Source: Solanum dulcamara (lineage: Eukaryota; Streptophyta; Magnoliopsida; Solanales; Solanaceae). Taken from it: 64,000 bases of DNA. The DNA is taken from NCBI RefSeq assembly GCF_947179165.1, contig NC_077242.1:25994097-26058096 (forward strand). Direction: 5' to 3'. Below, one piece after another: positions 45,096-58,370 of the stretch (position 1 is its first letter; every line of letters begins with the position of its first letter). The notes under the pieces are model-generated. The model saw only the letters and a program-made list of their open reading frames with translations. It did no database searches and had not been told where the DNA came from. A program made the position numbers and the translations under genes.

Positions 45096-48000
45096 CTGTT
45101 ACAGTTTTTCATAAAATCACCTTAGTTGAACTTGTAGAGCTTGATATGACCAATTTTGTTGTTATTCTTGGTATGGATTGACTTTATGCATGTTATGCTT
45201 CCATATGTTATAGAACCCGTATGGTCCAATTTCAGTTTCCAAATGAGCCAGTCCTAGAATGGAAAGCTAGTAATTCTGTGTTTAATAGTCAATTCAGCTT
45301 GTGCCTTAAACCTCAAAAAATGATCTCTAAAGGTTACATTTATCATCTAGTGCATATTAGGGATATAAATTCTGAAGCTCCTACTCTTGAGTCAGTTTTG
45401 GTTGTTAATAATTTTCCAGTAGTATTTCCCAATTATCTCCCAAGTATCCCTCCCGAAAGAGAGACAGACTTTGGTATTAATCTTCTCCCTAATACCCAAC
45501 CAATCTCTATTCCTCATCACCATATGGCCCCGATAGAACTTAAGGTGTTAAAAGATTAGTTGAAGGACTGATTGGATAAGGGTTTTATTAGACTGGGTAT
45601 CTCTTCATGGGGTGATCTGATTCTCTTCATTAGAAAGCAAGATGGTTCTCTTTGTATGTTTATTGACTATCTACAATTGAATAAGGTCACAATTAAGAAT
45701 AAGTATCACATCCTAAAAATTGATAACTTGTTCAATCAACTTTAAGGAGCAAGCTACTTTTCAAAGATCGATCTCGGGTCAAGTTATCATCAACTCCGAG
45801 TAAGAGAATGTGACATTATGAAGACAACTTTTAAAACTCGGTATGGTCACTTTGAATTCTTGTTTATGTCATTTAGACTGACAAATGCTACTGTAGATTT
45901 TATGAATTTGATGAATAGGGTGTTCAAGCAATATTTGGATATGTTCGTTATTTTATTCATTAATGATATTTTGATCTATTCTCAGAGTGAGAATGAGCAT
46001 ACGATCATTTGAGGATTGTCTTGCAAATTCTCAAGAATCATCAGTTATTTGCTAAGTATAGTAAGTGTGAGTTTTGGTTGAGGTCAGTTGTTTCCCTTGG
46101 TCATATTGTCTCCGGTGAAGGTATTTTGGTGGATCCTAAGAAAACCAAAGCGGTTAATAATTGGCCTATACCTTTGTCTCCTTCCGATATTTAAAGTTTC
46201 TTAGATTTAGCCGGTTATTATAGACTATTTTTGGAAGAATTTTCTTCCATTGCACCGCCCTTGACTACTTTGACTCAAAAGAAGGTGAAATTCCAATTGT
46301 CTGAGGCATGTGAGAAAAGCTTCCAAGAATTGAAAGATAGGGGTGTTGACTCTACAGAAAGAATCTAGTGGGTTCGTGGTATATTGTGATGCTTCTAGGG
46401 TTGGCCTTAGTTGTGTTTTGATGAAAACTGGTAAAGTGATAGCATATGCTTCTAGGCAGCATAAGGTAGATGAAAAGAACTATCAAACACATGATTTGGA
46501 GTTAGAGGCGGTTGCTTTTTCTTTGAAGATTCAGAGACACTATCTTTATAGTGACTGTGATGATGTATTCACCGACCATAAGAGTTTTCAATATGTGTTT
46601 AACCAAAAATATTTGAACCTTAGGCAAAGGTGATGGCTTTAGTTGTCTAAAGACTATGATATGAGTGTGGTGTACCATATGGGTAAAGCAAATATGGTTG
46701 CCAATGCTCATAGTAGGTTGTCCATGAATAGTATTGCCTATGTTGAGGATGAAAAGAATAAGTTAAGTTGGGATGTTCATAGACTAGCTCATTTGGGTGT
46801 TCACTTGGTTAATCCAAAGGATGGTGGGGTTGTTGTTCACAATGATTCCGAATCGTCTCTTATGTTATCTAACTTTGGTTGAGTTAAAGAAAGTAGTTGC
46901 TAAAAAAGCCATTGAGGCTTTCTCCCAAGAGGGAGATGGTGTACTTAGATATCAAGGTCGTTTATATGTTTCGATGTTGATAGTTTGAGGGAAATGATAT
47001 TGTCCAAAGCTCATAGTTCACGGTATTCTATTCATCCATGTTCCATAAAGATGTATCAAGATTTGAGGGAAGTGTATTGGTAGAATGGCATGAATAAGGA
47101 TATGGCGGAGTTCGTGACCAAATGTCCTAATTGTCAACAAGTGAAGGTCATGCATAAAAAATTGGTAGTTTAGCTTAAGATATTGAGATTCCTACTTGGA
47201 AGTGAGAATACTTGAATATGGACTTTATTACAGGTTTGCCTCGTACTTATAGGCAACATGATTTGATTTGGGTGGTTGTTGATTGAATGACTAAGTCGAC
47301 CTATTTTTTTCTGGTTAAGACTTCCTATTCAGTTGAGGACTATGCTAAACTCTATATTCATAAGCTTTAACCTTCATGGCATTCCATTATTTATCATTTC
47401 AGACCAAGGTACTCAATTCACATGTAAGTTTTGGAGGTCTTTCCGAAAGGGTCTTGGTACTCAAGTTAAGTGTAGCACAATTTTACCTATAGACCGATGG
47501 TCAAGCCGAACGTACCATTCAGACCTTGGAAGACATGTTGAGATCTTGTGTAATTAACTTTAAGGGTATTTGGTATAATCATTTGCCATTGATCGAGTTT
47601 TCTTATAACAATAGCTACCATTCTAGCATTTAGATGGCTCCATTTAAGGACTTATATGGTAGAGGTATAGATCTCCTATAGGTTGGTTTGAAGTGGGTAA
47701 AGTAGCCTTGATAGGACCCGGGTTGGTACATGAGGCTATGGATAAGGTCAAACTCATTAGAGAAAGATTGAAGACTGCCCAAAGTCGACAAAAGTCCTAT
47801 TCCAACGTGATGAGAAAGGAACTTGAATTTGAGGTCAATGATTGAGTTTACTTGAAAATCTCACCCATGAAGAGTATGGTGTATTTTGGCAAAAAGGGAA
47901 AGCTTAGTCCCTGATATGCAGGCCCATACCATATTTTGAGGAAGATTACCAATGTGGCATATGAGTTGGATTTGCCTTCGAAATTGTCCTTGGTGCATCC

Positions 48001-48264
48001 GGTGTTTCATGTATCATTGTTGAAGAAGTGTGTGGATGATCCTAGCTCTATTGTGCCTTTGGACAGCATTGGTGTGAAGGATAGTTTCTTCTATTAGGAG
48101 GTTCCGATTGAGATTCAAGATCGTCAAGTTGGAAGGTTGAGGAACAAAGAAGTTGCATCTGTTAATGTGTCGTGGAGGAACCAAGAGGTTGAAGGTGCTA
48201 TATGGGAAGCCAAGGTTGATATGATGAAACTATATCCTTATCTCTTTCCTTCTATTCCAAGTTG
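45096..48264 (+). pseudogene. gypsy pol (protease end to chromodomain-like C-terminus), decayed
   Basis: Starts inside protease (VELDMTNFVVILGMD) and runs through reverse transcriptase: [34 protein letters not shown], and the site [11 protein letters not shown], where the first Asp of IDD is Asn, so polymerase is dead. RNase H follows at 46343-46720 (VVYCDASRVGLSCVLMKTG, YHMGKANMVANAHSRL). Integrase covers about 46990-47640 (CPNCQQVKV, ISDQGTQFTCKFWRSF). The C-terminal part ends PYLFPSIPS at 48264 ([24 protein letters not shown]). Multiple stops and shifts are present. It is the same family as 4727-6358 and as the minus-strand pol 55695-58370. The 5' end, including gag and the 5' LTR, is missing. 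Confidence 0.85.
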
Positions 48265-48793
48265 AGGTATTAAGTTCCTTCATGATTCACTCCTTTTAAT
48301 TCATGTGTTTCAGTCCTTCTCATGTTTTCATTGTAGGCATGTTCATGAAATGGGTTTTAAAATCATGATTTAGATTGATATTGAATATTCCATGTTTTTA
48401 GGCATTTTTGATATGTTTTCATTCTTGTTGGGATGCTATCTCTCTCTCCTACCCTATTCATGCTAATTTGAGTCTCATTCGAGGACGAATGTTCTCAAGT
48501 CGAAAAATAAAGTTTAAAAGAAAAATCTCAGAAAATTTGGCACCATATGTGTTTCACAAGGCCTTTCGCGGGTAGTAGAGTGCACCATGGGCTGTGGAAG
48601 GATGAATGTTTTCATTGCAGAATGTTCATGAAATGGGTTTTAAAGTCATGATTTAGCTTGAGATTAAATATTCCATGTTTTTATGCATTTTTGATATGTT
48701 TTGCATTCTTGTTGGGCTGCTATATCTCTTTCCTACTCTATTCATGCTAATCTGAGTCTCCTTCGAGGACGAATGTTCCCAATGAGGAAATAT
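48265..48793 (+). other. gypsy 3' untranslated spacer with polypurine tract
   Basis: It contains a duplicated segment: TCATGCTAAT with GAGTCTC.TTCGAGGACGAATGTTC occurs near 48460-48500 and again near 48740-48780. A fragment of LTR-like text (CACCATATG, TTTCACAAGGCCTTTCGCGG) near 48541-48600 also recurs at 48858-48893. The polypurine stretch AATGAGGAAATAT adjoins the LTR start at 48794. Confidence 0.6.
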
Positions 48794-50419
48794 TATAAGA
48801 CCCCGAAAGTTGAAAAGTCAGAAAATGGAGTTTAAAAGAAAAATCTCAGATAATTTGGCACCATATGGGTTTCACGAGGTCCTTCGCGGGTAGTGGAGTG
48901 CACCATGGGCTGTGGAAGGAAATCTAATGTACCAAAAAATGGGAGGAAAAAGTAAAAAGGTCCACGAGAGGGTTTACGGACCGTAGGAAGCACCACAGAC
49001 CATGGAAATATCTTGTGAATCCAACTCCTCAAGGACCTAATCAAGTCCATCCCATGATCGTTGTTCATGATGCATAGACTTCCCCACGGACCGTGGAAAG
49101 GTCCGTGAAAAACCCAACATTCAAAACTTACAAGGTTCATCCTTCACGGGGCTCTTTACGACCTGTGGAACCCTTCACGAGCTGTGAAAGAGCCTGTGGA
49201 AGTCAAACTCTCTAGGCCAAGTTCATCCTCCAGTTGACGACTCATTTCATGGACCATAGTGGGCTTAACGGTCCGTGAAGATGGTCCATCAAGGGCTCCA
49301 TTCAGTTTTACTAAGGGTATTTTAGTCTTTACCATTCTTTTAATAATGTATTTGGATGGTTTTTGGGTACAAATTCTATTCTTTTAACTACTCCAAATCC
49401 TCCTAAATCCCTAGTTCACCCTCATACACCTAAACACAAATATTCTCTCTAGAAATCTTTGTCTAAGTTCATCTTCTTCCTTAAGCAAGGTTTCAAGGAT
49501 TCCCAAGTTCAAGTCTCTTTATTCACTTCACTTAGGTCTTTAATTGACTAAGGTATATGGAAATTCATCCATGGATCCTTCCATCCATGGAGTCCCAAAG
49601 TTTTTTTCACTAATTCTTCTTCTATGAATTATCTTCTAGCCCTAATTCTTATGGAATTGCATTGGGTCAATTCAATTATGGTTTATGTCAATATCATTGA
49701 TTTAATTATGCATGATTTAAATTTCAATTGCATGTTTTCAATTGATTTTCATGGACCCATGCCTTATGCCATTTTAAGTATGAATTTATGGAATTTTGAT
49801 CATGGATTTTATCATTGAATTATGAAAGATTGCCAATAATTTATGAATGATTATCGAGGACTTATGAATGACTCATGAAAAGTAATGAATGATGTTTCAA
49901 GTAAGTATAAAGGTTTTAAAGGGTTGTTTCCTCACACACTCATGTTAAAGATGGTGAAAGCTTTTCTCACCAATTCACGAATTTATAAAGACGAAAGATT
50001 TTCTTGTATTAATCATCATGTTAATGAGCTACTCTTATAACTATTTTATGATGTTGGATTGATATTTACTATTGCCTTTCCTAATAATGTTGATGACTAT
50101 GATTTATGACTTTTGTTGAAATATTAACTAAGAACCGAGAGAAATTTGAGGTGGGGTTCAGTCCGTAAGCTCAAGAAGCGACCCAAGGGAATTGTAGTAG
50201 TAACCTCTAGTCTGTAACTATGTTGTCCGTGTAGGTTTGCCTTTATGGCCTAGCTAGTGGATCCGTAAATATATCAAGTTTATAATGTTCTCACAAAGTC
50301 TACCTTGGCAAGTAGCCTTTCTCTTATCGGTGTGGTAATAACACCGGATTCTATGTTGTAGCTCGCATGATCTTATATATTGATTAAAGGTCCTATCCCA
50401 CAAATGTATATGAAGTGGT

Positions 50420-50424
50420 ATAAG
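50420..50424. repeat. 5-bp target site duplication, left (solo LTR)
   Basis: ATAAG, identical to 52583-52587. Confidence 0.85.
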
Positions 50425-52582
50425 TAGCACGACCCAAGCTAGACCCTAGGTGCGACACAACGATTAGAATCCTGAGGGACCCCAACCAAGCCTCTTAGTA
50501 TATTATTCATGAGCATACATAAGGTGAGCAAAAAAATAAGACTAAGATATAGAAGTGGAAGTAAAGTCTCAATAAAAGAGCATAAATCTCAAACTCAAAT
50601 TGAAAGACAACATAGACTCCATAATATCCAACATGTCTCTACTAAATAGATTAGGGCATAAGACAAGTTCCTAGCTCACCCATGACAATATAAGAAAGTT
50701 ATAAAGATATAATGGAAATAAAATGTTGCATCTTCAAAACATGAGGACTCACCACAATGAAAGTACAAGCTCAACTCTACTCACGAATATGAGGTGCGCG
50801 ATGATCGTTCGTTCCTATATTATGATGCAATGTAGGCAAAAGTATGTGTTAGTACATGAAATGTACTAAGTATATGAGAATTATGCATGAACAATAAATA
50901 TAGGAGGTAATACTATGAATCATGAGAACCAATATGTTAAAACATGAGTAGAATCATGAAAACCTTAAAACATCATAATCATTGGTCAATGCATCAAAAC
51001 ATCATCATGAGAACTGTGTACCTTATCTTTTACCTTGATGTGGGATAGGACCTTTAACCGACATATAAGATCATGCGAGCTATAACATGGAATCTGATGT
51101 GCCCCACACTGAGAAGGGGGAGCTTACTATGCAAGCTATAACATAGAATCTGATGTGCCCCATACCGAGAAGGAGAGCCTAATTTGCCATGGTAGACTCT
51201 GTGGTGGTACTCTGTCTAACTTTGTGCTATATGTGGATCCATTAGTTACGCCATACTGGCATCATAAAATATTTGGATCGACTAGTTACACCATACTGGC
51301 ATCATAAACCTATGCGGGAAACGTAGTTAGGGACTAAAGGTTGCTATTAGGATTCCCTTGGGTAGCTACAATGGCTACATGAATGAACCCTATCTTAAAT
51401 TCCTCTCGGTGCTTAGTCATAGTCTCAATGGAACTTCATGAAAATGAGTCATTATCATTATTTAGGAAAGATAATAATAGATATCAATCCTCATCATAAG
51501 AAAACCATAGGAATAGCTCATTAACATGATTGATTCATAAGAATCCATAAGTCGGTGAGAACTACCTTATCACCTCTTTAATATGATAGAACTACTTTAT
51601 CACACCATAACTTCATGCTTAAAGCAACACTGAAACATCATTCATAATCTTTCATGAGTCATTCATAAAGCTTTCATTGACATTTATGACAATAATTTGT
51701 TGAAAATATACTTGAAACTAACATATAGTATGATTCATTGAAATTCATCTTGAAATCATGCAATTTGATATGAATTACACATAATTAGGCTAATAGCAAT
51801 AAAATATATCATAATTAAGAAGACTCAATACAACTTCATGAAATTAGGGTTTTTAGAAGAAGAATTCATAAGAGATTTTTTAATTAAAAAAAATTGGGAT
51901 TCCATGGGTGAAAGGGACCATGGATGAATTCCCACATACATTTGATCTTAGGAGCCCTAATTTTCAAGGAATTGAAGTTTTGATCTTGAATAACTCATTT
52001 GAGTTGCTTGAGGAAGAAGAAGACTCTTGAGAGAACACCTTAGAGAGAGGATTTTGTCTTTAGAGTGTTTGGTGAGAATAAGAGGGGTTAGGAGTGCTTA
52101 GGGTAGTTAATAGGTTAGTATAAACCCCTAAAATTGTCCACGTTCATTTATGAAAATATAGGAAAAGACCAAAACACCCCTAATTTAAATCGAATTTGGG
52201 CTCTTCACGTGCCATGTATCCTTCATGGTCCATGAGGGGTCTCGTGAACTAAAGGGTACAAAGTCCCTAAGGGTGTTTACACTCCATGGGCCTCATCACG
52301 GCCCATAAAGAACTCCACGGGTCATGGTGAGCTCCGTGGGGATGAACTTGAAAAAGCTCTGGAGGTTGGGATTTCCACGGACCCTTCCATGGTTCGTGGT
52401 GATGTTCACGGGTCCTGAACTCATCCATGATCCCTTCACATTTCCTTTAACTGATCCTTGTCCCCACCACAAGGCCATTCTACGTCCTGTGGTGGGCTCT
52501 ATGAAGGACCACTTGGTGCCAAAAGTTGTGGCTTCAAACTTGAGCTCAATGTTTTCGACTTTCTAACTTCATGGGTCTTACA
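50425..52582 (-). mobile_element. solo LTR of the same gypsy family, 2,158 bp
   Basis: The minus strand starts TGTAAGACCCATGAAG at 52582 and ends at 50425 where TGTCACAACCC of the sister LTR (53219) is TAGCACGACCC. An exact ATAAG flanks it. Its content is co-linear with the complete LTR at 53219-55442, and it has no internal region, the product of LTR-LTR recombination. It contains two short tandem duplications. Confidence 0.88.
51078..51313. repeat. two short tandem duplications in the solo LTR
   Basis: A 56-bp unit starting AGCTATAACATGGAATCTGA occurs at 51078 and 51134. A 40-bp unit containing AGTTACGCCATACTGGCATC occurs at 51234 and 51274. Confidence 0.85.
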
Positions 52583-52587
52583 ATAAG
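52583..52587. repeat. 5-bp target site duplication, right (solo LTR)
   Basis: ATAAG, identical to 50420-50424. Confidence 0.85.
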
Positions 52588-53174
52588 TTCTCATGATGTT
52601 TTTGATGAACATGATTATAATGTTTCAAATTTTTTCAAGTTCTACTCATGCTCATGCATCCCATGTTTATATTGACTATGTCTTATTATTATTGTTCATG
52701 CATACTTCTCACATACTTGTGCATTCCACGTACTAACACATACATTTAGCCTATATTGTATCATAATGTAGGGTCCGACAATCATCGCATACCTCCCACT
52801 CGTGGCTAGAGTTTGAGTATTATTCTCTTATTGTTGGTGAGTCCTCATGATTCAAGGATGAGACATTTATATTTTCATTGTTCCTTTTGACTTTTATTTC
52901 TTATGTTGGTGAGCTAGGAGCTTGTCCTAAGCCCCATCTAGATTAGTAGAGGCATGTTAGGTGTTCATGGAGTCTATGTTGTCATGACTTTTCAGAGTTG
53001 ATTATTGACTTATCGAGTTATTCATGTTGAGACTTTATTTTTGGGCTTGTGATTTAGTTTTATTGCTACATTTACTTTATGTATGCTCATGTATGATATG
53101 CTAAGGGGCTTAGTTGGAGTCTTTTGAGATTTTAAACGTCGTGTCACACCTAGGACCTAGCTTGTATCATAACA

Positions 53175-53218
53175 TCTTTGAGGTAGACTATGGCTTCCCT
53201 TCCTTTGGATTGAGCTTG
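53175..53218. other. 44-bp spacer between two inverted gypsy LTRs
   Basis: TCTTTGAGGTAGACTATGGC and on to GAGCTTG. It separates the plus-strand LTR end (53174) from the minus-strand LTR end (53219). The bases next to each LTR (TCTTT and GCTTG) do not match, so it is not a shared target duplication. Confidence 0.6.
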
Positions 53219-55442
53219 TGTCACAACCCGAGCTAGGCCCTAGGGGTGACAAGGTGATTAGAATTCTGAAAGACTCCAAACAAGCTCCTTAGCATATCAT
53301 ACATGATCATACATAAGGTAAATGTAGAAATAAGACTAAATCACAAGTGCGGAAATAAAGTATCGACACGATAAGGGAGAAAGCAACTCCGAAAAGTCAT
53401 GACAACATAGACACTGTGAACATCTAACATGTCTCTACTAGTCTAGATGGGGGTCTAAGACAAGCTTCTATCTCACCCTAAATATGAAAGATAAAAAGTC
53501 ATAAGGAATAATGAAAAGATAAATATCCCATACTCGAATCATGAGGACTCACCAACAATAGGACAATAGTGCTCAAACTCTAGCCACGAGTAGGAGGTTC
53601 GTGATGCTCGTCGGACCCTACATTATGATAAATGTAGGTAAAAAGTATGCATTAGTACATGAAAGCATGCATGATCAATGATAATAGGACATAATCAATA
53701 TGAGCATGGATGCATGACCAATATCTTAAATACATGAGTAAAACTTAAAAATATTTGAATATCATAATAATGTGATCACTAAATCATAAAACATCATGAG
53801 AACTTATACCATTTCATATACCTTTGTAGGATATGACCTTTAATAGACATATAAGACTATGTGAGCTATAATATTGAATTTGGTGTTACTCCCACACCAA
53901 AAAGAGATAGGCTACTTGCCAAGGTAGACTCCATGAGAACATCTTAAACTCGAGCTATTTATGGATCCACTAGCTAGGCCAATTAAGGAAAACCTACACG
54001 GGCAATGTAGTTTGGGACTAGAGGTTGCTAATAGAGTTCCCTTGGGTAGCTCTTTGAGCTTTCAGACCGAACCTCATCTCAAAGTCCTCATGGTGCTTAG
54101 TCAATAACCCAATGGAAGTGTCATAAAACATAGTCATTAACATCATTAGGAACGACAATAATAGATACCAACCCAACATCATAAAATAATCATAAGAGTA
54201 GTTCATTGACATGATTAATTCATACAAGAATGAGAAAATATTTCAATCCTTATGAATTCGTAAGTCGGTGAGAAAATCTTTCACCTCTTCAACATGAATA
54301 TGTGAGAATTTCTTTTCACAACTATAGATACTTGCTTGAAATATCATGGAAAAGCATCATTCATTACTTTTCATGAGTCATTCATAAGTCTCTGATAATC
54401 ATTTCATAAAATTCTTTATCAATCATGATCATAATTCCACAAGTTCATACTTGAAAGTAGCATAATGCATGGATCCATGAAAATCAATTGAATTCGTGCA
54501 ATTAAAGCTTGAATCAGGCATAATTTAATTAATGATAATGAAATAAACCATAATTGAATTGACCCAATGCGATTTCATAAGAATTAGGGCTAGAAGATAA
54601 TCATAGAAGAAGAATTTGAGAGAAAGCCTTTGGGTCTCCATGGATAGAAGGATCCATGGATTAATTTCCACATACCTTGGTAAATTAAAGCCCTAAATGC
54701 AGTGAGTAAGGAGATTTGAACTTGAGATTCCTTGAACCTTGCTTGAAGAAGAAGATGAGCTTAGGAGAAGATTTCTAGAGAGAAGATTTGTGTTTTGGGT
54801 TAATAAGAGTGAATGAGGGATTTAAGAGGGTGTGGGGTAGTTAATAAACTAGGGATTATACTCAAAAACCATTCAAATACAATACTAAAATAATGGGGGA
54901 AAGAGTAAAATACACTCAGAAAATAACTTACGAACGACCCCTACACGGGATACTTGATGAGTCATCATACACACTATGGATCGTACAACGGTTTGTGGAA
55001 GAGAGTAGGAACTGACCCTTTGAGGGTCAATATTAATGGGAGCCTTTACTGGTCTTCATCCTCTTCATGGGTCGTGAAGAGGATGGTGAACTTGGAGGGT
55101 TTAAAGGCCTTGAGGAGCATGACTCTTTAAGGGCATCCCTACGACCCATTGAACTCCTCATGGGTCGTAGACCCTCTCATATAAATTGCCTCTGTCAAAA
55201 TCTGAGGAGGGGGGTCTACGGGTGAGTTCCACAGTCCGTGGAACCTTCCACGATCCGTGGACCCATCCGTAAACTTTCTTCCTTTTTCCCCAATTTTTCA
55301 GTGCACTTCCACAATGGATTTCCACGGCCCATGGTGCACTCTACAACCCGTAAAAGGCCTTGTGGAGGGAAAAAGGCTACAATTTTCTGGGATTGTCCAT
55401 TTTCACTCCATTTTTTAACTTCTCAATTTTTGGAGTCTTACA
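53219..55442 (-). repeat. gypsy 3' LTR, 2.2 kb
   Basis: On the plus strand it runs TGTCACAACCCGAGC to GGAGTCTTACA. It is homologous to the solo LTR 50425-52582 and, inverted, to 48794-53174. CACGGTCCGTGG-like near-palindromes cluster at 54940-55360. Confidence 0.88.
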
Positions 55443-55694
55443 ATATCTCCCCTTTGGGAACACTCGTCCTCGAAAAGATGAATGGAGCTCAAACTGAAAT
55501 GAATGGAATAGGAAAGAGACATATAAGCCCAGCATGAAGAAAAAACATATCAACGATGCATAATACATGAAATATTCAATCCCAAGCTAAAACATGACTT
55601 TAAAACTCAATTCATGAACATGCATGAATATGAAAACATGAGAAGGAATGAAACGCATGAATTCGTAGAGTGAATCATGAAGGAACTCAATACC

Positions 55695-58370
55695 TCAACT
55701 AGGAATAGAAGGAAAGAGATGAGGATATCGTGACATCATATCATCTTCAGCTTCCAATGTAGCACCTTCCATCTCTTGGTTCCTCCATAAAATCTTAATG
55801 AAAGCTACTTTTTTGTTCCTCAATCTTCTAACTTGTCGGTCTAGAATCTCAACCAGAACCTCCTCATAGGATAAACTCTCTTTCACATCAATGATGTCCA
55901 AGGTACAATGGAGCCAGGATCACCCACACACTTCTTCAACAATAACATATGGAACACCAGATGAACTGATGCCAATTTCGAGGGCAAATCCAGCTTATAT
56001 GCCATCTTGCTAATCCGCCTCAAAATCTAATATTGGCCTATAAAGCGGAGACTAAGTTGCTCCTTCTTGCCAAAATCATCACAACCTTCATGGGTGAGAT
56101 TTTCAAGTAAACCCAGTCATATACCTAAAACTCAAGTTTCCTTATTCTCATATCTGAATAGGACTTTTGTCGGCTCAAGGCAGTCTTCAATCTTCCTCTA
56201 ATAAGTCTAACATTTTTCATATCCTCATGCTTCAACTCAGGTCCAATTAAGGCTACTTCACCAACTTCAAACCAACCAATATGAGACCTACATCTCCTAC
56301 CATATAAGGCCTCAAATGGAGCCATTTGAATTTTAGAATGGTAACTATTATTATAAGCAAACTCAATCAATAGAAAATGATCATCCCAATTACCCTTAAA
56401 CTCCATAACACATGCTCTCAACATATCCTCAAAGGTCTTAATAGTACACTCGGCTTGACCATCCATTTGTGGGTGAAAAGTTGTGTTAAGCTTAACTTGA
56501 GTACCAAGACCCTTTTGGAAAGACCTCCAAAACTGAGATGTGAATTGAGTACCTCAGTCTAAAATGATAGATAGAGGAACACCATGAAACTTAACAAACT
56601 CACAAATATAAAGCCTAGCATAATCCTTGGTTGAATATGAAGTCTTAATGGGAAGAAAATGCACCGGCTTAGTCATTTGGTCAACAACTACCAAAATTAA
56701 ATCATGTTGCCTACGAGTATGACATAAACCCATAATGAAGTCCATTAGATCTTCCCATTTCCAAGTAGGAATCTCAATATCTTGAGACCTCCCAATTGTT
56801 TTTATACTCAACCTTCACTTGTTGACAATTAGGATATTTGGCCACAAACTCTGCGATTTCCTTTTTTATGTCATTCCACCAATACACCTCCCTGAAATCT
56901 CTATACATCTTTGTGAAACCAGATGAATAGAATATCGCGAACTATGAGCTTCGAACAATGCTTTTTCCCTCAAGCCATCAATATCGGGAACACACAACTG
57001 GCCTTGATATCTAAGTGCACCATCTCCCCTTAGGAGAAAGCCTCAATGGCTTTTTCAGAAATCGCTTTCTTTAACTCAGTCAAAGTAGGATCATTATCTT
57101 ATTTTGCCTTAACATTCATCACAAGAGATGATCCGAAACGATTTTGCACAATGACACCACCATCCTCTAAATCAACTAAGCGAACATCAAAATGAGCTAG
57201 TCAATGAACATCTCAAACTAACTCTCTCTTTTCATCCTCAACATGGGCAACACTATTCATGGACAATCTACTAAGAGCATCGACAACCACGTTCGCCTTA
57301 CACGGATGGTACAACACACTCATATCATAATCCTTTAACAACTCAATCCATCTCCTTTGTCGAAGGTTCAAATCCTTTTGGTTGAATAAATATTGAAAAC
57401 TCTTATGATTGATGAATACATCAACATGAACACCATAAAGATAGTGTCACCAAATCATCAAGGCAAACACAACCGCCACTAACTTCAAATCATGAGTCGA
57501 ATAGTTCTTTCCATACACCTTGAGTTGCCTATTACCTTATTGTTTTGCATAAAAACACAACCAAGACCAACCCTTGAAGAACCATAATATACCACAAAGC
57601 ATCAGATCCATCCAATAAAGTCAGCACCAAAGCGAAGGTAAGCCTATCTTTCAACTCTTGGAAGCTTTTCTCACATGCTTCCGGCCATTAAAATTTCACC
57701 TTCTTTTGAGTCAAAGTAGTCAAGGGCAATGCAATGGAAGAGGATCCTTCCACAAATCGTTTATAATAATCGGCTAAGCCCAAGAAACTTCAAATATCAA
57801 AAGAAGACAAGGGTCTAGGTCAATTCTTAACCACTTCGATTTTCTTTGGATCCACCATAATGCCTTCACCAGAGACAATATGACCAAGTAAAGCAACTGA
57901 CCTTAACCAAAAATCACACTTGCTAAACTTAGAAAATAGTTGACTGTCCTTGAGGACTTGCAACACAATCCTCAAATGATCGGTATGCTCATCTTCACTC
58001 AAAGAATATATCAATATATCTTCAATAAATACAATAACGAACTATCCAAATATTGCTTGAACACTCTATTCATCAAATCCATAAAAGTTGCAGGAGCAAT
58101 GGTTAGTCCAAAAGACATTTCCAAGAATTCAAAGTGCCCGTATCGAGTTCTAAAAGCCATCTTTAGAATGTAATATTTTCTTACTTGGAGTTGATGATAA
58201 CTCGATCGAAGATCAATCTTTGAAAAGTAACTTGCACCTTGAAGTTGATCGAACAAGTTATCAATCCTTGAAATGAGATACTTATTCTTAATAATGACCT
58301 TGTTCAATTGTGAGTAGTCAATACACATTTGAAGACAAACATCCTTCTTTTGACAAAAAGAACCCGAGCA
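55695..58370 (-). pseudogene. gypsy pol, reverse transcriptase to C-terminus, decayed
   Basis: From right to left on the minus strand: reverse transcriptase (58328-58011; [55 protein letters not shown], with the catalytic IDD site lost in a frameshift near 58020). Then the connection segment (58014-57820; [19 protein letters not shown]), RNase H remnants (about 57700-57240), and integrase (56811-56125; FVKFHGVPLSIILD, MDGQAECTIKTFEDMLRACV, FAYNNSYHSKIQMAPFEAL). The C-terminus (55901-55695) ends PHLFPSIPS, like the plus-strand copy at 48264. It is truncated near 58370 at the start of reverse transcriptase. Confidence 0.85.

Larger units (their letters stand above)
48794..53174 (+). repeat. gypsy 3' LTR split by a solo LTR
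   Basis: Starts TATAAGACCCCGAAAG (TG mutated to TA) and continues to 50424. After the inserted solo LTR and its duplicated ATAAG, it resumes at 52588 and ends TATCATAACA at 53174. Without the insert it is about 2.2 kb. Near the start (48860-49290) it has many CACGGACCGTGG-like near-palindromes. Confidence 0.8.
53219..58370 (-). mobile_element. Ty3/gypsy element, 3' half (5' truncated)
   Basis: The 3' LTR at 53219-55442, a polypurine tract (AAAGGGGAGATAT on the minus strand, about 55443-55455) and pol from its C-terminus (55695) back to the beginning of reverse transcriptase (about 58370). Gag, protease and the 5' LTR are missing. It faces the plus-strand element 45096-53174 of the same family tail to tail. 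Confidence 0.85.

Noticed and set aside
52324..52566. 80-codon frame across the near-palindromic motif region
   Set aside because: Part of the solo LTR; repeated Pro/His/Gly phrases arise from the CACGGACCGTG words in both strands.
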